From assembly GCF_007989605.1 (NCBI RefSeq), contig NZ_BJUL01000006.1:1-64000 (forward strand): DNA of 64,000 bases. Reading direction: 5' to 3'. Positions within the stretch are counted from its first letter, which is position 1. Each line of letters begins with the position of its first letter. A program made the translations under genes and the position numbers. The DNA is from Vreelandella venusta. Its GTDB lineage: Bacteria > Pseudomonadota > Gammaproteobacteria > Pseudomonadales > Halomonadaceae. The notes below the pieces were generated by a model, which saw nothing but the letters and a program-made list of their open reading frames with translations, was not told where the DNA came from and made no database searches. Shown piece after piece: positions 37,301 through 44,346 of the stretch.

Positions 37301-40300
37301 TGTCTTGGGCATTTCAAGCCCTAGTTCACGCATTGTCTCGCTGATCTGCTCGCGCAGCTCTGCCTCTCGCTCAGCCTGGGTAAAGTAGTTCTGATAGTAG
37401 CTAGCACTCTTGTTGTTGAGCGCATCCATGCCACCAACAGCTTCCTGCATCGCCCAGGCGTAATGAATTGCACCGCCTGCGGTATCGTCGAATTGCAGGT
37501 TTAGCCGCTCAGCGCTGTTCCCAAGAAACACTGTGGCGTTAATAGCCTGAGTCAGGCTATTGGCAGTTCCTTGAATATCTTGGGTGTTGGCCTCCAGGTG
37601 AGTGGCAACGTCGCTCTGAATCTGGCCATTTAGCGACTGGATTAAGCCTTCGATGTTGAGTACGGCAAGAAGAGCATTCGTCATCTTGTCCGGGTCGGCG
37701 ATCTGAGTAATAGCCGAGTCAATCAGCGCACCGAAGTCGCTGTTCATTGCACCGATCGCGGCGGCAGTTCTGCGCCCGAGCTGCTCAGTTATGCCTGCCG
37801 CATCAGACGCCTGCAGCCGGACATCCTTAACTGCCGCGCTCATAGCATTTAGCTCTTCGGGCGAGCGCGCAAGACTAGCGAGCAAGTCATCGCTAGCGGC
37901 AATAGCTTCAAGAAATTCAGTCGCTTGTCCGAACGAACCGAATGTTTCTTGCAATCTATTTGTATTGGCACCGTGGAAACCGATATTCCCAAACGAACTG
38001 CGCGCCTTTACGCCGTGCTGAACGTCCTCAAACACCCTGTTAGGATCTTGATCGGTAGTCATTAAATCAAAGCTAGGACCGCGTGACTTGCTGCCAAATA
38101 GACCGCCAATCGCCTTAGTAATGCCACCGCCCAACAGCGAGTCGATAGCGAGGCCGCCCGCGATCCACGGCATCGCAGTGCTAATGCCTGACGCAATGCT
38201 GCTAGCGAGGCCAGCGGAATTACCCAGCGCCGCGCCAGACGCTGCACTGCCCGCCCAGCCGCCGTAAGCAGCACCACCCGCCACTTGGCCAGCGCTTGCT
38301 AATGCGGCAGACGATAGACCGCCCTGCATCGCTAGCGAGGGGGCGGCGGTGCTGCCCAAACCAAGTAACGACTTGCCGCCGCTGATTAGGTTTCCTAAGC
38401 CGCCAAAACCGCCACCACCCGGCATGCCGATGGTGTCTAACCCCATCATGCCCGCCACCTTGAACGTCAGCTTTTGGGTGGTGAGCATGTGGGCAATGTT
38501 GGCGAACGTCTGCTGAAAGGCGCGCTCGACGGTATCCAGCGCGCTGGTAGAACCATCGATGAGGCCTAGCCAGGCATCGCGGCCCGAGTCGTCGACGTTG
38601 CGCAGGGTATTATCTGCGACGGTTTCCCAACTGATAAAGCTGTTAGCAATGCGCTGACTGGCGTCTTCAGACGCTTTAGCGGTTTTGTCGGTTTCCCGCT
38701 GCGCTGCTTGAAACGACTCTTGCAGCATGCCCATTGACTGCATGTACTGCACGGTGGTCATGCGGCCCGTCGCCAACGCCAGGTTTAAAACGCCCACATC
38801 TTGGGCATATTGGCGCGCGGCGCGGCGGTTGGGCTGGATGCGGTCGAGTAGATCTTCGTAGCTGTTGGCTAGGGTGGTGGTTTTGTCGGCTGCGTCGGCG
38901 GCTGACGTAGACAGCGTTTTATTTAACTCTTCGGCGCGTCGTGTCTCTTCGTTAGCCTCCTCGATTCGATCCGCGTAGACGACAAAAGCGTTGGCATTCT
39001 GCTCAATACGGCTAGCAGTTTCGCCACGAGCCACGTTGATCCTGTCGTTCAGCTCAGCGATGCGCTCTTGAGCCTCAGCTACTGCCTGCATGCCTGATAT
39101 TTCAGAGCCCAGCTCACCACCACCAAAGCCTAGCGCGCCACTACCACGGCTCTCGCTACGCAGCTTAGCCAGTTCCTCGCGTGCGGTTGCGGCTTTGATA
39201 GTGGCTGTGTCCAGCTCTGCATTCAGAGACGACAGCGAGCCGCTTAGATCATCTTGCGACATGCCTTTCATTTCGTCCCGAAGGTCGTGTATTTGATCCT
39301 CAGTTAAACCAGCACGCTGGCCGGTAAGGTTTAGCTCGTCGCGGAAGACGTAGAGCAGGCCCGCACCACCTACCAGCAATCCGAGTGGCCCACCCACTAG
39401 CGCATATGCTAACGCCAGCCCTCTCGCGGCAACCGTACCACGCTGTGTTGCAGCCGTGGCTATGTTGGTGGCCGCCGTATGGGCACCTGCTGCCTCAGCG
39501 GCACGAACACGAGCGACAGATAGCTGCTGTAATGCAAAGGCATGTGCGGCCGTGCCTCGGGTGGCTTGCTCTTCAATTCGCGCCGTACTCAGCAGCGCCA
39601 TTGCAGACTGACGCTCTGCTGCTGTTCGGCGGGTTGATGCGGCGGTTGCTGCCACTTCTGCTTTTATTTGGGCGCGTAACGAAAGCTCGCGCGCTATCAT
39701 TTTCTGCGTAGAAGCGGCAACTGCGGCTGCATAGCGCCCCGCCAGCAATGCGGCAGTTATACCTACAACATCTGTTAGCGCGTTTAGAATCACCTCCGCG
39801 CCACCAATTTCTTGAATAAACGCACTGGTTGCTTGCAGCCCCGACGTCATCGTCGGCACTAACTCCCCCGCCAGCGTTTGGCTTAACCCTTGCGCCGCAA
39901 ACTTGAGACGATCCACCTCGTCGTTATAGGTGGCCATCGCATTGGCGGTATCTTGAGAGATCGTTAGGCCCAGCGCATCCGCTTCAGCGCGCATAGCGGC
40001 AATGGCATCGGTGCCCTGGTTGACGATCTGCACCAGCTTAACGCCTTCGCTATCCCACAGCTTTTGCGCCAGCGCCACACGTTCACTGCTGCTTTCCACG
40101 TTCTGCATGGCGGCAGCGATACGCTCGAACTGCTCTTCAGGCGCTAACTGGTTGAGGTCTTTAGCGCTAAGCCCGAGGCGGTCTAACGCTTTCGAAGCGA
40201 CGCCCGTGCCTGCGGCTGCCTCCGCTATGCGGCGGGTTTGTCGCTGCCATGCCGTTGTTAGCTGCCCAAACTCAACGCCGGAAAGCTTGGCCACATAGTT

Positions 40301-40621
40301 GTACTGGCTAAGGGCTTCGGTACTCGCCCCAATGCGCAGGTTGGTTTTCTGTAATTGGTCGCCCCAATCGATTTGATTTTGGAGGGTATTGGCCGCAAAC
40401 ATGCCAGCAATCGCGCCTGCAATCGGCGCCGCTGCGCGCTTGAGAACGGTTAGCCCTTGGCTAGTGGCGTTAACATCCTGATTGAACTGACGGCTACGGC
40501 GTGAGCCCTGGTCGAACCCCTGGTTTAACTTACCCAGTTCGTTATCCGTAGCCTTAATGGCCTGAATACCACCACTAGCATCACCAGTAATGATCAAGCC
40601 GGTTTTATATTGCTTAGCCAT
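34319..40621 (-). CDS. Tail tape-measure protein
   Basis: 2,100 residues from ATG 40,621 (GAGG ten bases upstream; an upstream GTG three codons earlier has no usable spacing). Long helices, a hydrophobic segment LALAYALVGGPLGLLVGGAGLLYVF near 420 and Ala/Gln-rich coiled coil near 1,180-1,290 (EQERVRAQAERQRELDRQAQEAARAAEEAA, shown in parts) are typical. Nine 27-residue repeats lie at about 1,502-1,744. The C-terminal GEAGPEAIMPL motif is the standard tape-measure end. The protein sets tail length; at about 0.15 nm per residue the tail would be near 300 nm, twice lambda's. Confidence 0.93.
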   Translation of the reverse strand: MAKQYKTGLIITGDASGGIQAIKATDNELGKLNQGFDQGSRRSRQFNQDVNATSQGLTVLKRAAAPIAGAIAGMFAANTLQNQIDWGDQLQKTNLRIGASTEALSQYNYVAKLSGVEFGQLTTAWQRQTRRIAEAAAGTGVASKALDRLGLSAKDLNQLAPEEQFERIAAAMQNVESSSERVALAQKLWDSEGVKLVQIVNQGTDAIAAMRAEADALGLTISQDTANAMATYNDEVDRLKFAAQGLSQTLAGELVPTMTSGLQATSAFIQEIGGAEVILNALTDVVGITAALLAGRYAAAVAASTQKMIARELSLRAQIKAEVAATAASTRRTAAERQSAMALLSTARIEEQATRGTAAHAFALQQLSVARVRAAEAAGAHTAATNIATAATQRGTVAARGLALAYALVGGPLGLLVGGAGLLYVFRDELNLTGQRAGLTEDQIHDLRDEMKGMSQDDLSGSLSSLNAELDTATIKAATAREELAKLRSESRGSGALGFGGGELGSEISGMQAVAEAQERIAELNDRINVARGETASRIEQNANAFVVYADRIEEANEETRRAEELNKTLSTSAADAADKTTTLANSYEDLLDRIQPNRRAARQYAQDVGVLNLALATGRMTTVQYMQSMGMLQESFQAAQRETDKTAKASEDASQRIANSFISWETVADNTLRNVDDSGRDAWLGLIDGSTSALDTVERAFQQTFANIAHMLTTQKLTFKVAGMMGLDTIGMPGGGGFGGLGNLISGGKSLLGLGSTAAPSLAMQGGLSSAALASAGQVAGGAAYGGWAGSAASGAALGNSAGLASSIASGISTAMPWIAGGLAIDSLLGGGITKAIGGLFGSKSRGPSFDLMTTDQDPNRVFEDVQHGVKARSSFGNIGFHGANTNRLQETFGSFGQATEFLEAIAASDDLLASLARSPEELNAMSAAVKDVRLQASDAAGITEQLGRRTAAAIGAMNSDFGALIDSAITQIADPDKMTNALLAVLNIEGLIQSLNGQIQSDVATHLEANTQDIQGTANSLTQAINATVFLGNSAERLNLQFDDTAGGAIHYAWAMQEAVGGMDALNNKSASYYQNYFTQAEREAELREQISETMRELGLEMPKTRDGFRALVEAQSLNTDAGTANVAALLQLESAFAQLVPATQDATNAIDDNATAQRSAADIAREKAQLERELLQAQGNTTALRQLELDALYESNRGIQKQIYAIKDAEQAEQERVRAQAERQRELDRQAQEAARAAEEAARAYQDAVSAAQQGVDQAKQQVQQAYHTFDQQSFDLQISYLGLVGDAEQALTMQRERELKAIDESLRPFQERLWALEDEAAAQEKAKQASRDYASELASIQNQLGSTFNSISQWIDQRNATSGTPNMNLGEAGDQFARQLELAKSGDRDALQGITEYADRYLKAGEEMYASGSGFQRIQEDVLKSLQDLPDQISAEEYLATEITNKLGEVITSFDDMIKLSLANEIERAVFASQYTIGTLIDFAVGSNDLPDDLRTVLGNQAHRLDSTINYLIGTSELSEDDRALALNVSNNLVSTVDQLLGSELGWDDKRLALNTTNTLSSTVDLTLGADVSKETRQLALLNSNTLLATINAAQADGITDETRALALNSANSIATDVNAVLGSNVSDAAKQLAISTSNNITSAVHAILTSDSSDAAMNLALNGTNTIRTFVRGLDHRLTDPDAKALALESSNYLTSTIRGVIDSRMPEAAKKLALKETNTLTTTIKAALADGKLTRDERRLIDARSESIVKRLQTGGNLNLTRDEWAVINAAGGTQRLNMLADVAFKDADLKHLDDVAKNTAEGGKSIAERAREQLESLNTLGEAMNGNVAALIGLDKSVLSLSGAINKLLNANENLLKLSMPDKPGGFGGSGRPTMPGAPDGSIADPNADPDTVAGGLGLMYQRFQSEWSRLSRNSQVANNTPDDIVNRAYRGVGGSAVAEMAQLIREIRTAGGDVSGGYIRDINPLHFFAQGGVFTNQVVSSPALFNMGLMGEAGPEAIMPLTRGSGGVLGVRAEIPPMPQLPLLDQNDVTQVLRDLVNENRMLNQRLEKIERHTGAAVQVQQAGFSRQINEQQRSNKALGDLASKARLEAAR
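35390..36118 (-). repeat. Nine 27-codon (81-base) repeats in the tape-measure gene
   Basis: Nine consecutive units of 27 residues with the pattern LALxxxNxLxxxVxxxLxxxxxxxxxx, for example LALNTTNTLSSTVDLTLGAD followed by seven more residues. The DNA is diverged between units, so they are old. The unit length is near a multiple of the helical heptad, suggesting solenoid or coiled-coil geometry. Confidence 0.85.
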
Positions 40622-40648
40622 GGGTGGCACGCCTCAAATTACGGGTAC

Positions 40649-40672
40649 AAAAAAGCCCGCTCGAGGCAGGCT
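40649..40672 (-). terminator. Terminator upstream of the tape-measure gene
   Basis: On minus AGCCTGC pairs with GCGGGCT (one G-T pair) around CTCGA, followed by six T residues. It lies 28 bases before the tape-measure ATG and isolates the accessory genes above from late transcription. Confidence 0.7.
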
Positions 40673-40690
40673 GGTTAACTATCAGGCATT

Positions 40691-40714
40691 AAAAAACCCG
40701 CCATAGCGGGTTTT
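40691..40714 (-). terminator. Terminator after the membrane-PDZ gene
   Basis: On minus, a perfect GCGGGTTTT-type stem around CATA followed by T residues, 15 bases after the stop of the gene at 40,729. Together with the terminator at 40,649 it closes the accessory island. Confidence 0.8.
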
Positions 40715-40728
40715 ATGATCTTTAGTTA

Positions 40729-41328
40729 TTACGTTTCAAATTTTATATGCAGAGGACCTGGCTCCATTCGGATAGCGTATGCTTGCCGAACACTTTCAGA
40801 ATTCAAGAATTCTATGATGTTCTTGCCCTTCACTACAGCTTTTGCGGCATCTAATTCTGTCAGCACTGGCTTTTTATTGACGCTGATTAGAACAAACCCT
40901 TCTTTTATCAAACCTGAAAGTGGTGAAGCCCTATGTACACTTATCACCTTTAACCCTTTATAACTGCTTTCAGTATTAGAGGGCTCAACTTCACCTTCAG
41001 CTGCGTCAGAATATTGACCCAGATCTGGCTCCGACTCGCCAAAATTCTCTCCCGATAACTGATCGCACGAATTCTGGTAAATGCTATTGATCATGCTGAA
41101 GATCGCGGCCAGCATTGCAGCACTCACTGCCTGACCAATCGCAATTGCCCAGATGAATACGTTTGGCTCTCTAACCGTTTCCATACGACCAAAGCTGTTT
41201 GGGCGAGCCACTTCAATAAAGCCCGCCATGCTAATGGCTGCTATCCCCCCTATAATGGCAACCGCTGCCAGTATCCAAGCCAGCGCAACCCAGCCAATCC
41301 AGCGCTCTCTATCAGGCATTTTTTTCAT
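40729..41328 (-). CDS. Membrane protein with C-terminal PDZ-like domain
   Basis: 199 residues. Two transmembrane helices (about 12-36 and 58-82) are followed by an acidic linker and a PDZ-like domain (about 120-199: LKVISVHRASPLSGLIKEGFVLISVNKKPV). PDZ domains bind protein C-termini; without a protease domain it could be a decoy or an adaptor to host membrane proteases such as DegS/FtsH. It is the last island gene before the tape measure. Not a known tail gene. Confidence 0.7.
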   Translation of the reverse strand: MKKMPDRERWIGWVALAWILAAVAIIGGIAAISMAGFIEVARPNSFGRMETVREPNVFIWAIAIGQAVSAAMLAAIFSMINSIYQNSCDQLSGENFGESEPDLGQYSDAAEGEVEPSNTESSYKGLKVISVHRASPLSGLIKEGFVLISVNKKPVLTELDAAKAVVKGKNIIEFLNSESVRQAYAIRMEPGPLHIKFET

Positions 41329-41374
41329 CCGATCATCCTTTTTCTTAAGCCAAAAACTCTCAATTTAAGGCTTA

Positions 41375-42769
41375 TCACTTAACACCTAGCATGCTGAGAA
41401 TGCGACGTATGATACCTTGCTTTTCTGGAACGATATTGCTTGTGGCTTCCTCCGCCTTCACCAAGTGTGTCGTTTCTACGCCTCCTTCATCAGCGGGTGG
41501 CTCAACTGTCTTGCTCTCTGGCTTACGGCCTAACAAGGCAATCGCTTTTCGTAGGTCGTCTACTCTCGTGTATTCATGCGGGTTAAGTAGCTCACCTGTA
41601 ACGGGGCTGACGATCTCGCCCAGCATGCGGTCGACCATAAACATTTTCATACCCATGCTCTCTAGGCACATCCCTTTTAGGAAGATCCTGCCACCCTTGG
41701 ACGATACTCGCTCTATTTGAACATGCCGCTCTTTGGGCTTTTGGTCTCTCTCCCCCTGGTACTTAAATCGCACCTCAACAGGCTTTTCAAAATCGCTTGA
41801 AGCCCATGCAGGCTCGCCTTTTGAAGGGCTTTGGGCATTGACTGGGGGCACTGGCTTTTCTGGTTTAGGGGTGTCAGTCGGCTTAATTGGCGGCGGTGTA
41901 ATTTCAACCTTTAGGCTTGGAGTTGATTTGCCGTACCCCGTCCATTCATCGTCGTCATACGAACTATGACTGCTTACTTTTTCTGGCTGTTTTATCTCTT
42001 TGATCGCCGCCGCACCAGGTGCATCGCCGTTACTCTTTACTATGTCCGCTAGCCAAGGCCATTCGTAAGCAGGCCATTCCCTCATTAGCTCTTGCCATGC
42101 GTTGTATTGGTAGTAATAAGGGTGGCCTTGGATGGCGACAGCTAACTCAGAAACCATCCCAGAAACAACTGTTTTTAAGGCGGGCAGTAGTTTTTCGCTT
42201 GGTACGAACTCATAGCCGGGTGGCAACTTTTCAGGATGCTCAACTGCAAAGGCGGCTAAGTCTTTCGCTAGCTCCGCCTTTCTGCCTTTCGGCTCTAGCC
42301 CATTTTCTGCCATCAATGCTTTTAGCTCAGTGACCTTATGGCTATGAAAAAGCAGGGACTCCCATTCCTCCTGATTACTGGGAAGACAACGCTTAATAAG
42401 ATCCGCTTTTAATGCCTGGTGTGTCTGAGCTTCAGACAACGGCAACCGAATAGATTCGATACCTGGCTGCATGTCTAGCAGTTCGTCTAATGCTGAGAAA
42501 TGACCTTTAAAACAATACAGCTTACCCAACACACCTTTTGGAGCTCGGTTAAACGCGCTTTCTACCGGCTCGACCTCAAGCTCATAAGTGTATTCATCGT
42601 TAAAAAACTTCTCAAAATGTTGCTTGGCCTTTTCCATGGGCAAGCCTTTCAGATCTTCCCGCATATCCTGAAGATCTGTTTCGTCCTTTATCTTGATAGA
42701 CCCTTTCGTTATCGATAGTTTTTTGGGCCTAAATCGCCCCGCTTCATCCTCATACAATGACCAATCCAT
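41375..42769 (-). CDS. SAP-domain and WYL-like-domain protein
   Basis: 464 residues from ATG 42,769, which has AAGGGG six bases upstream; the frame is open 12 codons further without a site. Residues about 145-175 (VTELKALMAENGLEPKGRKA) are a SAP DNA-binding motif. A proline-rich linker (288-330) leads to residues 330-395, VEVRFKYQG...ERHVQIERV...GRIFLKGMC...MFMVDRMLGEI, which has the strand pattern and the RxFxxDRI-type end of a WYL-like barrel, a ligand-sensing domain of defence regulators. Both domain calls come from pattern, not search. No nuclease motif seen. Confidence 0.6.
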   Translation of the reverse strand: MDWSLYEDEAGRFRPKKLSITKGSIKIKDETDLQDMREDLKGLPMEKAKQHFEKFFNDEYTYELEVEPVESAFNRAPKGVLGKLYCFKGHFSALDELLDMQPGIESIRLPLSEAQTHQALKADLIKRCLPSNQEEWESLLFHSHKVTELKALMAENGLEPKGRKAELAKDLAAFAVEHPEKLPPGYEFVPSEKLLPALKTVVSGMVSELAVAIQGHPYYYQYNAWQELMREWPAYEWPWLADIVKSNGDAPGAAAIKEIKQPEKVSSHSSYDDDEWTGYGKSTPSLKVEITPPPIKPTDTPKPEKPVPPVNAQSPSKGEPAWASSDFEKPVEVRFKYQGERDQKPKERHVQIERVSSKGGRIFLKGMCLESMGMKMFMVDRMLGEIVSPVTGELLNPHEYTRVDDLRKAIALLGRKPESKTVEPPADEGGVETTHLVKAEEATSNIVPEKQGIIRRILSMLGVK

Positions 42770-43110
42770 CCCCCGCCCCTTTTTATAGCTCCCGCAAAGA
42801 ACCATAAACGAGCAGCGGCGTATTTTCTAATTTTTATTACCGCCCACGGGCTATGCCTGGGCAGCATTGACCCAGCCATAGGATGGCCCGCGTAGCGGCC
42901 TTGTGGTGGTTACTTAACGGTTACCGCGCCAGCGCACTCTGCATGCAGTTGGTCGTTTTCGCCAACGAGGCTACCAGGCTTTCTGTTTGCATCATCAGCG
43001 CTTTTAGGAAATCGCCCATGGTTTTGTTTCCATGCTGTGGATTTTCACAGATTGTGCTGACCACCTAGCCGTGTAAGCTCAAGTTTCATTTAGACCAGCT
43101 AAGGTGAAAA
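42770..43110. other. Gene-less stretch inside the island
   Basis: 341 bases with no supported gene between the SAP/WYL gene and the plus-strand ORF. I see short GC-rich inverted repeats around 42,840-42,870 but no clear promoter or terminator. The promoter of the SAP/WYL gene must lie here. Confidence 0.4.
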
Positions 43111-43344
43111 ATGGAATACGACAGCCAGTATATCTTCAAAGGTGACGCTGAAAAGTACATGAGCGACAAAGAGGGCATCGTTGAGTTTCGCTTTCCTCAG
43201 GGGCATCAGCTCATGCTGAATGAGACGGTGACCTTTCGGGTTGCGCCTGGTAAAGATCCTGTGAAGTTTGTATGTATAGGCCGCCATTATGACTTCTCTG
43301 AAGAGCGCAAATGCACTCTCCTGATTGATCTTGATCTGGCATAG
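43111..43344 (+). CDS. Small plus-strand acidic protein in the island
   Basis: 77 residues with beta-rich, charged sequence (EGIVEFRFPQGHQLMLNETVTFRV) and one Cys. It has an AAGGTG site four bases upstream. It is the only plus-strand gene of the island, opposite to late transcription. I do not know its family. An opposite frame (43,211-43,498) competes. Confidence 0.55.
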   Translation: MEYDSQYIFKGDAEKYMSDKEGIVEFRFPQGHQLMLNETVTFRVAPGKDPVKFVCIGRHYDFSEERKCTLLIDLDLA

Positions 43345-43498
43345 CGTTGCAGGCATTGCTTCGATCAATCCCAAATCGGCGGGCGTTGTCCGCCGTTTCA
43401 TCAATGATGCCTACATTAACTGCAACCGCACTATGCTGGTTGACCAGCACTTCTAACAGCTTCCTAATCTTACGCGTTTCAATGAGTAGCTCTTCCAT
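43211..43498 (-). CDS. Possible small helical protein (competes with the plus-strand ORF)
   Basis: 95 residues from ATG 43,498. The N-terminus MEELLIETRKIRKLLEVLVNQHSAV is a convincing coiled-coil helix; the C-terminal 40 residues read poorly. It overlaps the plus-strand gene by 134 bases, and only a weak GGGGG site precedes it. Either gene, not both, is more likely. Confidence 0.35.
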   Translation of the reverse strand: MEELLIETRKIRKLLEVLVNQHSAVAVNVGIIDETADNARRFGIDRSNACNAMPDQDQSGECICALQRSHNGGLYIQTSQDLYQAQPERSPSHSA

Positions 43499-43566
43499 TG
43501 TCAACCCCCGGTTGATGGTGTTCGTATTGTAGGCCTGTCCTTCGGAGCGGATTGGCCTGCTTGGAA

Positions 43567-43734
43567 CTACAGTAGCGCATGCGCCAGCGCTGCCCCCGCC
43601 GCAATCACCGCCGCCACACCCACCAGTAGCCCACCCACGGCTAATAACATTCCTGCTCGATCTGCACCTTTCTCAGACATACGCCCTCCTACACGCAGTC
43701 GCGTTTTACCACCACTGCGCTTATAATCGTTCAT
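43567..43734 (-). CDS. Small membrane protein, 55 residues with an internal 37-residue start
   Basis: From ATG 43,734 (GGAGA site) it has 55 residues. A second in-frame ATG at 43,680 with a very strong GTAGGAGG site gives 37 residues. Both share a glycine/alanine-rich helix GMLLAVGGLLVGVAAVIAAGA, which could insert in the inner membrane; the long form adds a basic tail (MNDYKRSGGKTRLRVGG). Two products from one gene resemble the two-start holins of phages. Confidence 0.55.
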   Translation of the reverse strand: MNDYKRSGGKTRLRVGGRMSEKGADRAGMLLAVGGLLVGVAAVIAAGAALAHALL

Positions 43735-43774
43735 ACATCGTCTCCATGCTGTTTCATGGGGAATTGATTAGAAG

Positions 43775-43803
43775 CCCCGCTGAGTTGCCCCTCAGCGGGG
43801 TTT
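43775..43803 (+). terminator. Hairpin with T-run, plus strand
   Basis: CCCCGCTGAG pairs perfectly with CTCAGCGGGG around TTGCCC, followed by TTT on plus. It would end plus-strand transcripts of the island. Confidence 0.6.
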
Positions 43804-43819
43804 CGCCGTTTTTGGGTAT

Positions 43820-43927
43820 AAAAAAACCCCGGCGAATGCCAGGGCTCAGTATGTTGCTACTTCGTCATTTTCGGGGAGCCGCTAGAAACCCCTTAAAGGG
43901 GCTCTCGGTGACTATTGCTAAATTAAT
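43820..43927 (-). ncRNA. Candidate small RNA with its own terminator
   Basis: Minus strand, about 108 nt. A TATACT -10 box at 43,934-43,939 and a terminator (CCCTGGC-ATTC-GCCGGGG followed by seven T residues, 43,820-43,846) delimit it. In between is a second stem, GAGCCCCTT / AAGGGGTTTC. No convincing protein frame lies inside. The -35 box is poor. Unproven. Confidence 0.3.
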
Positions 43928-43941
43928 TTCCTAAGTATAAA

Positions 43942-43959
43942 TGCACCGCATGCGGTGCA
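43942..43959. promoter_or_regulatory. Perfect 18-bp palindrome upstream of the candidate RNA
   Basis: TGCACCGCA with its exact complement, two bases from the -10 box at 43,934. It fills the spacer between -35 and -10, a position typical of repressor or MerR-type operators. Confidence 0.5.
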
Positions 43960-43967
43960 GCAGGCAC

Positions 43968-43991
43968 AAAAAACCCCGCGGTGGCGGGGTT
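43968..43991 (-). terminator. Terminator of the HEPN pair
   Basis: On minus AACCCCGC-CACC-GCGGGGTT followed by six T residues, overlapping the stop codon of the HEPN gene. Confidence 0.8.
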
Positions 43992-44346
43992 AGATTGCTT
44001 GCAACGAAGAAATGAGCTCTCGACTATGTCTGATCACTTTTTTCATATCTCTATGCGACATATTGCGCCCCCATTTATAATCCGCGGCATGCCTCAGCGT
44101 CTTAATATCTTTCAGCTTATTGCCCAGGGGAACCAGCCCAGGCTGACGAATAAGAGCATCAACGATCTTCTCATGTGAGCTACCACTTCCTTCGAACCCT
44201 TTCTCTTCACATACGCCGCGCGCAGTTAAAAAGGCAGCGTAGTAGGCTCTATTAATGGCGCTGCGAATTCGATGTTGTTCAATATCGGTTGAAGCTAAAT
44301 GTGCGCTCTCGATGTGATCTGCAATTTCGATTAGACGATCAGGCAA
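43990..44346 (-). CDS. HEPN-domain protein
   Basis: 118 residues from a TTG start at 44,346, favoured by a GGAGG site five bases away; an ATG at 44,361 has no site. The first helix (LPDRLIEIADHIE) and RIRSAINRAYYAAFLTARGVCEEKG at about 26-50, H58 and RHAADY at 85-90 are the HEPN pattern (RxxYYAxF, R-aDY). HEPN proteins are often RNase toxins or nucleotidyltransferase partners; the catalytic Rx4-6H motif is not clear here. The start overlaps the upstream gene by eight bases, so translation is coupled. Confidence 0.7.
   Translation of the reverse strand: MPDRLIEIADHIESAHLASTDIEQHRIRSAINRAYYAAFLTARGVCEEKGFEGSGSSHEKIVDALIRQPGLVPLGNKLKDIKTLRHAADYKWGRNMSHRDMKKVIRHSRELISSLQAI

Noticed and set aside
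43099..43404. Minus-strand frame of 101 codons opposite the small plus gene
   Set aside because: The plus frame has a ribosome site and better composition; this frame has neither.
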